From Sphingomonas sanguinis (GTDB taxonomy: Bacteria; Pseudomonadota; Alphaproteobacteria; Sphingomonadales; Sphingomonadaceae): a DNA stretch of 64,000 nucleotides. Of this stretch, positions 1 to 7,599 are shown in pieces. Each line of letters starts with the position of its first letter. Within the stretch, counting starts at the first letter, position 1. The notes below the pieces were generated by a model, which ran no database searches, was not told the origin of the DNA, and saw nothing but the letters and a program-made list of their open reading frames with translations. The translations under genes and the position numbers were made by a program. The DNA lies in assembly GCF_019297835.1 (NCBI RefSeq), contig NZ_CP079203.1, positions 2,594,501 through 2,658,500 of the forward strand, given 5' to 3'.

Positions 1-68
1 CCGCCATCTGGGAAAAGATGGTGCTGGTCGCGGTCGAAGCCGCCAAGCCGCCCAAGGTCACGCTGTAA
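1..68 (+). CDS. C-terminal end of an unidentified protein (cut by window start)
   Basis: An open frame beginning at base 3 runs for 21 codons to a TAA at 66-68. The visible peptide ends in ...AAKPPKVTL. It is followed at once by a palindromic repeat, as several gene ends here are. The fragment is too short to assign a family. It is called coding only because the frame is open, has the local codon style (GTC, GCC, AAG, CTG) and stops just before a repeat element. Confidence 0.45.
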   Translation, partial: AIWEKMVLVAVEAAKPPKVTL

Positions 69-70
69 AT

Positions 71-195
71 CCTCCCCGGTACGGGGAGGGGGACCATGCG
101 AAGCATGGTGGAGGGGGATCACCCCAAGGGATGACCTTTGTGGAAGCCCCCCTCCGTCAGGCCTTCGGCCTGCCACCTCCCCGTACCGGGGAGGA
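71..195. repeat. Family A palindromic intergenic repeat, full copy 1
   Basis: Bounded on both sides by CCTCCCC / GGGGAGG stems. Inside are a short hairpin ATGC-GAA-GCAT followed by GGTGGAGGGG, and a second hairpin GGCC-TTC-GGCC next to the far border. It lies between the end of the first gene and the end of kup. The same architecture recurs at 2975, 5558, 10402, 15992 and 46367. Confidence 0.85.
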
Positions 196-197
196 GC

Positions 198-2183
198 TTA
201 CACCGTCACCTGCTCGCCCAGCTCCAGCACCTTGCCCGGCGGAATCCGCAGGAACTCGGTCGGGTCGCTGGCATTGCGCTGCAGGAACATGAACAGCCGG
301 TCCTGCCAGAGCGGCATACCCTTCTCCGCCTCGGGCTTCAGGGTGTTGCGGCCGATGAAATAGCTGGTCTTCATCGGGTCCAGCCCGGCGGGCTTGCTCT
401 CGACACCCAGATCGCGCGGCAGGTCGCGCGGCACGTCCGGCGACTCCATGAAGCCATAGGTCAGCGTGACGGTGGCGAAATTGTCGTCCAGCCGCTCGAC
501 ATGCGCGCGGCGCTCCTGGGACACGTAGGGCCGGTCGGCGGTGCGGATCGTCATCACCAGATTCTGCGCGTGCAGGATCTTGTTGTGCTTCAGATTGTGG
601 AGCAGCGCGCCTGGTGCCGAGGCCGGATTGGCGGTCAGGAACACCGCCGTCCCCGGCACCCGCTCGGGCGGACGCTTGGCGAGCGCGGCGGCCAGATCGG
701 CGAGCGGGATGGCCTGCCGCTTCTCGAAGGCCGACACGATCCCGCGCCCGCGCACCCAGGTATAGATGATAAGGCCGACGCCCGCCCCGACCAGCAGCGG
801 CACCCAGCCCCCCTCGATCACGCGCAGGATATTGGCGCCAAAGAAGACGAGATCGAGCGTCAGGAAGGGCAGGATCGCCGCCGCCGCCAAGGCCCGCGAC
901 CAGCCCCAGCGGTGCCGCACGACCAGATAGGCGAGGCAGGTCGTCACCACCATCGTCCCCGTCACCGCGATGCCATAGGCGGCGGCCATGGCCGAGGATG
1001 TCTTGAACTGGATGACCAGCACCAGCACCCCGAACAGCAACAACCAGTTGATCGCGGGCAGATAGATCTGCCCTTGGAAATCGGCCGAGGTCTGGCGCAC
1101 CCGCAGCCGGGGCAGGAAACCGAGCTGGATCGCCTGCTGGGTCAGCGAGAAGGCACCGGTGATGACCGCCTGCGCCGCGATGACCGTCGCCAGCCCCGCC
1201 AGCACGATCAGCGCCGGGCGAAGCGGTTCGGGCGCCATCAGGAAGAACCAGTCCTGATTGGTGAAGGGCTGGCCGCTCGCCGCCGCCTGTTCGAGCGCGG
1301 ACAGCGCAAAGGCCCCCTGCCCCAGATAGTTGAGCGCCAGCGCGGGCAGGACCAGCGAAAACCAGCCAATGCGGATCGGCAAACGCCCGAAATGCCCCAT
1401 ATCGGCGGTCAGCGCCTCGGCCCCCGTGACGGTCAGGAACACCGCGCCCAGCACGAACAGCCCGACGACGCCGTGGCTGGCGAGGAAGCCGACGCCATAT
1501 CCCGGCCACACGACCCGCGCGATCGAGGGTTCGTCGGCAATATGCCAGATGCCCAGCCCCCCGATGACGAGGAACCAGAGGATACAGATCGGACCGAACA
1601 GCTTCGACACCTGCGCCGTGCCACGCGACTGGATGAAGAACAGCGCGACCAGGATGACGATCGTGCACATCCGGATGACGCTTTCGTCGAAGAACGACGT
1701 GGCGGAGGGGATGGTCCGCAACCCCTCCATCGCCGACAGCACCGACAGAGCGGGGGTGATGATCGCATCGCCATAGAAGAGCGACGCCCCCGCCGCGCCC
1801 AGCACCAGCGCGATGCGCGAACGCGCCCCCGCCGCCCGGCGGGCCAGCGCGGCGAGCGCCAGCACTCCGCCCTCGCCCTGATTGTCGGCGCGCATCAGGA
1901 AGACGACATATTTGATCGTCACGACCAGGATCAGCGACCAGAGCGCGAGGCTGAGCACGCCCAGAATCTCGCTGGGGTCGATGCCGTCGCCCGCCGATTG
2001 CGCCAGCGCCTCGCGAAAGGCGTAGAGCGGGCTGGTACCGATATCGCCGAACACCACGCCGATCGCGCCGACGGTCAGTGCCGCCAGCGCGGGGTGGCGA
2101 TGCACGCCCACGTCGGCCGTTTCGGTCGATGGAGCCGGATGGCCCGTAATCTCGCCCCTCATGTCGGTTGCCGTCCCCGTCAT
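198..2183 (-). CDS. kup: Kup-family low-affinity potassium uptake protein
   Basis: Inner-membrane K+ transporter of the KUP/HAK family, which imports potassium, probably with protons. The protein (about 661 residues) shows the family signature near its start (GVVFGDIGTSPLYAFREAL), about 12 hydrophobic segments, and the characteristic C-terminal end (RNAS...FLRIPPGKVLELGEQV). E. coli Kup is 622 residues, so the length fits with a slightly long N-terminus. The frame stays open upstream to 2339, but that would overlap the divergent pdeM; ATG at 2183 is chosen, with ATG 2162 as an alternative. It is divergent from pdeM with about 125 bases between them, so the promoters probably share this gap. 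No regulatory site was recognised. Confidence 0.93.
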   Translation of the reverse strand: MTGTATDMRGEITGHPAPSTETADVGVHRHPALAALTVGAIGVVFGDIGTSPLYAFREALAQSAGDGIDPSEILGVLSLALWSLILVVTIKYVVFLMRADNQGEGGVLALAALARRAAGARSRIALVLGAAGASLFYGDAIITPALSVLSAMEGLRTIPSATSFFDESVIRMCTIVILVALFFIQSRGTAQVSKLFGPICILWFLVIGGLGIWHIADEPSIARVVWPGYGVGFLASHGVVGLFVLGAVFLTVTGAEALTADMGHFGRLPIRIGWFSLVLPALALNYLGQGAFALSALEQAAASGQPFTNQDWFFLMAPEPLRPALIVLAGLATVIAAQAVITGAFSLTQQAIQLGFLPRLRVRQTSADFQGQIYLPAINWLLLFGVLVLVIQFKTSSAMAAAYGIAVTGTMVVTTCLAYLVVRHRWGWSRALAAAAILPFLTLDLVFFGANILRVIEGGWVPLLVGAGVGLIIYTWVRGRGIVSAFEKRQAIPLADLAAALAKRPPERVPGTAVFLTANPASAPGALLHNLKHNKILHAQNLVMTIRTADRPYVSQERRAHVERLDDNFATVTLTYGFMESPDVPRDLPRDLGVESKPAGLDPMKTSYFIGRNTLKPEAEKGMPLWQDRLFMFLQRNASDPTEFLRIPPGKVLELGEQVTV

Positions 2184-2308
2184 GCCCGCCGGAACCCCCT
2201 GTGCCAAAAGGACGGCGCGCTTTACGCTTATGCGCGCCCGACGCAAGGGCTTTCGGCGACCGTTTGCAAACGCTTGATATTGCCAGGCGTCAAGCGCATG
2301 GACCGGAA

Positions 2309-2971
2309 ATGGTTCCCTTTTCGTTCGGCGGTCATGCATTCCAGGCGCTGGCCGATGGCGCGCTCTACTGGCCCGCGCGGGGGGCGTTGCTGGTCGCCGA
2401 TCTGCATCTGGAGAAAGCGAGCTGGTATGCGGGCGGTGGACAGATGCTGCCCCCCTATGATTCGCTGGCGACGCTCACCGAGCTGACCGCGATCGTGGCG
2501 CGGACCGGCGCGCGGGAGGTATGGTGCCTGGGCGACAGCTTTCATGACGCGGACGGCTGCGACCGGCTGTTGCCCGACGCCCGCGCGATGCTCTTGGCGC
2601 TGACCGGGGCGACCGACTGGACCTGGATCACCGGCAACCACGATCCGGTGCTGCGCGACCGCTGCGGCGGCGCGGTCACGGAGGAGGCACTGGTCGAAGG
2701 CCTTATCCTGCGCCACGAGGCCGATCCGGCGGAGACGCGCCCCGAACTGTCGGGGCATTTCCACCCCAAACTGCGGCTACGAGTGCGCGGCAAGCTGGTC
2801 GCGCGGCGATGCTTCGTGGGAACGGCGAACAAGCTGATCCTGCCCGCCTTCGGCGCGCTCACCGGCGGGCTGGACGTGGACCACCCCGCGCTGCGCCAGG
2901 CGGTCGGCCGCCCCGCCGAGGCGCTGGTGCCGGTGCGCGACCGGATGCTGCGCTTCCCCGTCGCGGCGTGA
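2309..2971 (+). CDS. pdeM: Ligase-associated DNA damage response endonuclease PdeM (metallophosphoesterase)
   Basis: Calcineurin-like metallophosphoesterase of about 220 residues. The metal-binding motifs are visible in order: DLHLEK near residue 32 (D-x-H), GDSFHD near 76 (GD), GNHD near 112, and a late G-H-F-H (SGHFHPK). This order with the short length matches the 'ligase-associated' PdeM family, usually found with the lhr helicase and ligD. Those partners are not next to it here, so a DNA-repair role rests on the family only. The frame is open from 2168; ATG 2309 is preferred because family members begin just before the 'F...A.GALYWP' strand. Confidence 0.85.
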   Translation: MVPFSFGGHAFQALADGALYWPARGALLVADLHLEKASWYAGGGQMLPPYDSLATLTELTAIVARTGAREVWCLGDSFHDADGCDRLLPDARAMLLALTGATDWTWITGNHDPVLRDRCGGAVTEEALVEGLILRHEADPAETRPELSGHFHPKLRLRVRGKLVARRCFVGTANKLILPAFGALTGGLDVDHPALRQAVGRPAEALVPVRDRMLRFPVAA

Positions 2972-2974
2972 TTA

Positions 2975-3103
2975 TTCCTCCCCGGCACGGGGAGGTGGCA
3001 GGGCGAAGCGCTGACGGAGGGGGGCTTCCACACAGGATACCCCTTGCGGCACACCCCCTCCACCACCGCTTCGCGGCGGTCCCCCTCCCCGTTCCGGGGA
3101 GGA
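2975..3103. repeat. Family A palindromic intergenic repeat, full copy 2 (inverted)
   Basis: Fills the gap between the convergent pdeM and tonB-like genes. Border stems CCTCCCC / GGGGAGG; the GGTGGAGGGG arm is on the minus strand here, beside a GC-GAA-GC hairpin. It starts four bases after the pdeM stop codon and ends one base before the tonB-like stop codon. Confidence 0.85.
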
Positions 3104-3104
3104 C

Positions 3105-3854
3105 TCACCGCCCCTCCGGCGGCTCGCGCTCCAGGACCCAGTCCTGGCTGACGATGATGATCGAGCGGACCGGCCGCCCGTCCGCATCGCGCGACGGGTC
3201 GTAGCGATAGCGTTTCTCGATCAGGCTGCACGTCGTCTCATCCAGCGCGCGGTTGCCGCTGCTCTTGGTCACAACGCAGCCGCTGACCCGGCCGTCGACA
3301 TTGACGAAATAGCGCACCGTCACGCTGCCGCTGACGCCCGCCTCGGCGGCTTCGCGCGGATAGTCGGAGTCCTTGATCCGTCCCTTGATCCGGCGCGGCG
3401 GAGTGTCGTCGCCATAACCGTCGCCGTCGCCCGCCCCGCCGCTGCCCGTGCCGTTGCCGACTCCGCCAGCCCCCGTGCCGGGACCAGGCTTGTCCGACGC
3501 GCCTTGGGTAGCCTGCGAGCCGGTGCCCGCGACCGGCGCGGCGACCACTGGCGAGACGGGCGGCAGCACGACGACCGGCGGCGGCGCGACGACTTGCGTC
3601 GCCTGAGACCGGAGATTGGGCGGTGCGGCGGCTCCGCGCGGGCGGTGGGTCTGGACCCGCTTGGGCTGGATGCGCGGCGGAGGTGGGGGTGCTGGCGGAC
3701 GCACGTCGAAACTGTCCAGCGCCGCACTGGGGACCGGCAGGGTCGGCGCGAAGCCCAGCCCGACGACCAGCGCATAGCCCATGCCCCCCACGATCAGCGC
3801 CGTGGGGATGCCTGCGCGCAGACGGTCGCGCCAATCGGGCCGGGCCAACGTCAT
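3105..3854 (-). CDS. Energy transducer TonB family protein
   Basis: Predicted TonB-like protein of 249 residues. There is one N-terminal membrane segment (about residues 16-37), then a Pro-rich and Gly-rich periplasmic linker (PPAPPPPPRIQPKR, later GTGAGGVGNGTGSGGAGDG), then a C-terminal TonB_C domain (about 165-245) with YPREAAEAGVSGSVTVRYFV and a distal W-V-L-E. It would couple the proton-motive force to TonB-dependent outer-membrane receptors. No exbB/exbD or receptor gene lies beside it, so its partners are unknown. It is divergent from nadB with 118 bases between the start codons. Confidence 0.85.
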   Translation of the reverse strand: MTLARPDWRDRLRAGIPTALIVGGMGYALVVGLGFAPTLPVPSAALDSFDVRPPAPPPPPRIQPKRVQTHRPRGAAAPPNLRSQATQVVAPPPVVVLPPVSPVVAAPVAGTGSQATQGASDKPGPGTGAGGVGNGTGSGGAGDGDGYGDDTPPRRIKGRIKDSDYPREAAEAGVSGSVTVRYFVNVDGRVSGCVVTKSSGNRALDETTCSLIEKRYRYDPSRDADGRPVRSIIIVSQDWVLEREPPEGR

Positions 3855-3972
3855 GGAAGAAAGGTGGGAAGCCCCGCTGCGCCCCGCAAGCCGCTTACCC
3901 TCTGTCCCCCGCCCGCCGTCCGTGCCACAGGACCGTCATGCAACCCCGATCCGCGCCACAAGGAGTCCGCGC

Positions 3973-5550
3973 ATGACCGAATCCGATATCCTGATCGTCG
4001 GATCGGGCGCGGCCGGGCTGACCGCCGCGCTGAACCTGGCCGACCGGTTCAAGGTCACGGTGCTGGCCAAGGGCAAGCTGAACGAAGGCTCGACCGCCTG
4101 GGCACAAGGCGGCATCGCCGCCGTGCTGGAACCCGGCGATACGTTCGACAGCCATATCGAGGACACGATGGTCGCGGGCGCCGGGCTGAACGACCGCGCC
4201 ACCGTCGAGTTCGTCGTCGAGAACGCCCCCGCCGCGATCGAGCGGTTGCAGAAGCTCGGCGTCCCCTTCGCGACCGAGGGCAATGTGCTCCATTTGACGC
4301 GCGAGGGTGGCCATTCGCATCGCCGCATCGTGCATGTCGCCGACGCGACCGGCTGGGCGGTGCTCGACGCGCTGCTGAAGGCGGCGGACGCGCATCCCAA
4401 CATCACCATGGTCCCCGATCAGGTGGCGATCGACCTGGCGACCAGCCGCCATGAGATGCGCTATTCGGGCGCGGGGCATGTCTGGGGCATCTATGCCGTC
4501 GATCGGCGGACGGGGCGCGTCGTCGTGCACAAGGCGCGCGCGACGATCCTGGCGACGGGAGGGGCGGGGCGCACCTATCAATTCTCGACCGCGCCCAAGG
4601 GCGCGACCGGCGACGGCATCGCCATGGCGTGGCGGGCGGGCGCGCGCGTCTCCAACATGGAGTTCATGCAGTTCCACCCGACCTGCCTCTACAACACCCA
4701 GGTCAAGAATTTCCTGATTACCGAGGCGGTTCGCGGCGAAGGCGGGCACCTGAAGATCCCCGAGACCGGCCACCGCTTCATGCCCGATCTCGACCCGCGC
4801 GCCGAACTGGCGCCGCGCGACATTGTGGCGCGCGCGATCGACCATGAGATCAAGCGGCTGGGCCTGGATTACGTCCATCTCGACATCAGCCACCAGCCGC
4901 CCGCCTTCGTGCGCGAGCATTTTCCCAACATCCACGAAAAGCTGCTCTCGCTCGGCATCGACATGACCGTGCAGCCGATCCCGGTCGTCCCCGCCCAGCA
5001 TTACACCTGTGGCGGCGTGATCGTGGACCGCGACGGGCGCACCGACCTGCCCGGTCTCTATGCGGCGGGCGAAGTCACCCAGTCCGGCCTGCACGGCGCG
5101 AACCGGCTGGCGTCCAACTCGCTGCTCGAATGCTTCGTCTATGGCGAGGCGTGCGCCAACCATATCGCGGCGCATTGGGACGAGCTGCCCCCGCCGCCCG
5201 CCATCCGCCCCTGGGACGAAAGCCGCGTCACCGATTCGGACGAAGAGGTGGTCATCAAGCAGAACTGGACCGAAATCCGCCGCTTCATGTGGAATTATGT
5301 CGGCATCGTCCGCACCACCAAGCGGCTGGAGCGCGCGCAGCACCGCATCCGCATGCTGACCGACGAGGTGAACGACTATTACGGCCATTTCCGCGTCACG
5401 CCCGACCTGATCGAACTGCGCAACCTGCTCCAGACGGCGGAACTGATCGTTCGCTGTGCCCTCCATCGCAAGGAGAGCCGGGGGCTGCACTATACGCTGG
5501 ATTACCCCGAGACCCTGCCCGAGGCCGTCGACACGATCCTGATTCCCTGA
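3973..5550 (+). CDS. nadB: L-aspartate oxidase
   Basis: FAD enzyme (525 residues) that oxidises L-aspartate to iminoaspartate, the first step of de novo NAD synthesis. It has the N-terminal dinucleotide fold (ILIVGSGAAGL, residues 6-16), the fumarate reductase / succinate dehydrogenase signature (STAWAQGGIAAVL), the TCGG and LHGANRLASNSLLE segments that contact FAD, and the family's helical C-terminus ending in LHYTLDYPE. The start is ATG 3973 with AAGGAG about eight bases upstream. nadA and nadC are not adjacent. Confidence 0.95.
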   Translation: MTESDILIVGSGAAGLTAALNLADRFKVTVLAKGKLNEGSTAWAQGGIAAVLEPGDTFDSHIEDTMVAGAGLNDRATVEFVVENAPAAIERLQKLGVPFATEGNVLHLTREGGHSHRRIVHVADATGWAVLDALLKAADAHPNITMVPDQVAIDLATSRHEMRYSGAGHVWGIYAVDRRTGRVVVHKARATILATGGAGRTYQFSTAPKGATGDGIAMAWRAGARVSNMEFMQFHPTCLYNTQVKNFLITEAVRGEGGHLKIPETGHRFMPDLDPRAELAPRDIVARAIDHEIKRLGLDYVHLDISHQPPAFVREHFPNIHEKLLSLGIDMTVQPIPVVPAQHYTCGGVIVDRDGRTDLPGLYAAGEVTQSGLHGANRLASNSLLECFVYGEACANHIAAHWDELPPPPAIRPWDESRVTDSDEEVVIKQNWTEIRRFMWNYVGIVRTTKRLERAQHRIRMLTDEVNDYYGHFRVTPDLIELRNLLQTAELIVRCALHRKESRGLHYTLDYPETLPEAVDTILIP

Positions 5551-5557
5551 CCCCCCA

Positions 5558-5672
5558 TTCCTCCCCTGGAAGGGGAGGTGGCAGGCGCAGCCTGACGGAG
5601 GGGTGTAACCCTATCGAGAACGGGCCCCCCCTTCGACGCGCTATGCGCGCCACCTCCCCTTCCAGGGGAGGA
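5558..5672. repeat. Family A palindromic intergenic repeat, full copy 3
   Basis: Border stems CTCCCCTGGAAGGGGAG and CTCCCCTTCCAGGGGAG. Internal hairpins are GGC-TGC-GCC (read on the minus strand) and GCGC-TAT-GCGC. It lies directly downstream of nadB. The remaining roughly 115 bases before the next gene hold nothing I recognise. Confidence 0.85.
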
Positions 5673-5789
5673 ACGAGGAAGTTTCGCATCTTATCGTGCC
5701 CTTGCGGCCTTTCGTCGCAAGCCCTGTGCGCGGGGATTTCCCCCACTGGGTCAACCCGTAAGGATACCGGTGTGTAGCGGGGTACAGCG

Positions 5790-6923
5790 GTGACGAAGCG
5801 AGTATCGAACGGCGGGCTGCGTTCATGGCCTGCCGGGTTTCTCCTCCTGGGGCTGGCAGGCTGTGGAGCCGATTCACGCCCCGGCGCGACCTCGCATGCC
5901 CCCAATGTTGCCCATCCGCAGATTTCGGTATCGATGCCGCTCCCCCCGCCCCGTCCCAGCCGTGCCCCCGCCGCGCCCGCCGCGCTGGTGTCGACGATCA
6001 ACCGTCTCTCCGCGTCGTTCGCGGGCAAGAAGGGCATTGCGGTGCGCGCGGTCGATGACGGCTGGACGGTCGAGGTCGGCGGTCGCCAGCGCCTGCCCCA
6101 GCAATCCGTTTCCAAGCTGTGGGTCGCGATCACCCTGCTCGACTTACGCGACCGGGGCCGTGCCCGCCTGGACGAACCGATCGTCGTGCGGCGCGAGGAC
6201 CTGACCCTCTTCCACCAGCCGATCGCGATGCTGGTCAAGGGCGATGGCTATCACACCACGGTGGGCGAGTTGCTGAACCGCGCGCTGACGATGAGCGACA
6301 ATACCGCGAACGACCGGCTGTTGACCTATGTCGGCGGGCCGCAGGCGGTCCGCGCGATGATCGCCGCCAAGCGGCTGGGCGATATTCGCTTCGGTCCCGG
6401 CGAGCGGCTGCTCCAGGCCAAGACCGCCGGACTGACTTGGCAACCCGCCTTCGCGACGGCAGGCGCGTTCCAGGCGGCGCGCAACCGGCTCGATCCGGCG
6501 GCGCGCAAGGCCGCGCTCGACGCCTATGTCAGCGATCCGCCCGATGGCGCCGCGCCGATCGCCATCGCCGATGCACTGGCCCGGCTGGCGCGCGGCGAGT
6601 TGCTGTCGGAGACCTCGACCCGCATCCTGATCGACACGATGGAGGCCTCGCGCACCGGCCATGCCCGCCTGCGCGCCGCCGTGCCGTCGGGGTGGACCAT
6701 CGCGCACAAGACCGGCACCGGCCAGGATCTGGGCCGCCGCAATGCGGGCTTCAACGATGTCGGCCTGCTGACCGCCCCCGACGGCCGCCGCTTTGCCATC
6801 GCGGTGATGATCGGCGACACGACCGAGGATATCCGCAAGCGCCAACAGCTGATCCAGAACGTCGCGGCGGCGGTGGCCAATGCGGCGGGACCGCCGAGAG
6901 GGCCGGTCGCGGTAGCGAATTGA
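5790..6923 (+). CDS. Serine hydrolase, class A beta-lactamase-like lipoprotein
   Basis: Predicted serine hydrolase of 377 residues with a lipoprotein-type signal (LLLGLAGC, Cys about 25). The three penicilloyl-serine transferase motifs are present: S106-V-S-K109, S169-D-N171 and K307-T-G309. E205 lies 36 residues after the SDN serine, the spacing of Glu166 in class A enzymes, so a complete active site is plausible, although the surrounding omega loop does not look like a classical TEM/CTX-M loop. Substrate could be a beta-lactam or a cell-wall peptide. Start is GTG 5790 with no strong ribosome binding site. It is an isolated gene and no AmpR/BlaI regulator lies next to it. Confidence 0.8.
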   Translation: MTKRVSNGGLRSWPAGFLLLGLAGCGADSRPGATSHAPNVAHPQISVSMPLPPPRPSRAPAAPAALVSTINRLSASFAGKKGIAVRAVDDGWTVEVGGRQRLPQQSVSKLWVAITLLDLRDRGRARLDEPIVVRREDLTLFHQPIAMLVKGDGYHTTVGELLNRALTMSDNTANDRLLTYVGGPQAVRAMIAAKRLGDIRFGPGERLLQAKTAGLTWQPAFATAGAFQAARNRLDPAARKAALDAYVSDPPDGAAPIAIADALARLARGELLSETSTRILIDTMEASRTGHARLRAAVPSGWTIAHKTGTGQDLGRRNAGFNDVGLLTAPDGRRFAIAVMIGDTTEDIRKRQQLIQNVAAAVANAAGPPRGPVAVAN

Positions 6924-6984
6924 TGGTTACTGACAACCAAGTTCGCCCACCTGCGGTCGTTCCGCTGACGGGCCATCGTGAAGC

Positions 6985-7434
6985 GTGATTGAGGACGATC
7001 TAGCGCAGCTACGGTCAGTGATCGCGCAGGACGCGACAGCCCGCGACATTGATGCTGCTCTTGAGCCGATCGCCTCTACCCGCGATCCAATAACAATAGC
7101 GCCTCTTCTGCTCATGTTGAACGATGGCACGGAAGATGAAGGTCTTTGGTCACTGGTTCATGCCGTCGAGCAGTTCGATGACGCAATCTATATCAGCCAC
7201 TTTCTTGCCGCCCTTTCTGGCATGGTGGTCGCCTCAAGCCGCTGGGCGGCCATTATTATGATGAGGATACTTAACTCCGATGCATCCCGGGCGGAGTTGA
7301 TACGCCAAGTTCGGGGGGCGCCTACAGATACACAGGAGGCCGCTACCTTCATCTGCGGTGCTATCAACGAACGAGACGTGCGGTTCCTAACGAAAACGGC
7401 TGGCGTTCTGATCGCTGCGTCCAAGGGCAGCTAA
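6985..7434 (+). CDS. Small all-helical protein resembling Imm30-type immunity proteins
   Basis: Protein of 149 residues starting at GTG 6985. It is predicted largely helical, with LLLMLNDGTEDEGLWSLVHA, VEQFDDAIY and RWAAIIMMRILNSDASRAEL. This succession (LL.ML...E..WSLVHA.E.FDD..Y, then RILNS) is what I remember of the Imm30 immunity family, which neutralises polymorphic toxins. The assignment is from memory of the family and is tentative. Base and codon use differ clearly from the neighbours: lower GC, with CTA, ATA, AAT and TTA-type codons that flanking genes avoid, which suggests recent transfer. No toxin gene is adjacent. The next 165 bases up to polA carry no recognisable feature. Confidence 0.55.
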   Translation: MIEDDLAQLRSVIAQDATARDIDAALEPIASTRDPITIAPLLLMLNDGTEDEGLWSLVHAVEQFDDAIYISHFLAALSGMVVASSRWAAIIMMRILNSDASRAELIRQVRGAPTDTQEAATFICGAINERDVRFLTKTAGVLIAASKGS

Positions 7435-7599
7435 TCTACCAATTCCAGCCACTCGCTCCTTTTCAGATCCCATCAAAGGCCAAACCTTGGCGCGTCAACG
7501 ACTCGTGCTGATCCAGCGTGGCCCATCCGCCACAGCCCTGAAAAACCGCTAACATCAGGGGCTGTTTACCCTCCCCCGCATCCGCTAAACCGCAGCGAT

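Noticed and set aside
138..2486. 782-codon plus-strand open frame opposite kup
   Set aside because: Composition is Arg/His/Gln/Asp-rich shadow coding typical of high-GC antisense frames; kup on the other strand has full family similarity.
3895..5490. Long minus-strand frame opposite nadB
   Set aside because: Shadow of nadB; no recognisable domains and low-complexity composition.
5790..6923. Idea that the serine hydrolase lacks the class A general base
   Set aside because: E205 lies exactly 36 residues after the SDN serine, the spacing of Glu166, so loss of the base cannot be claimed.
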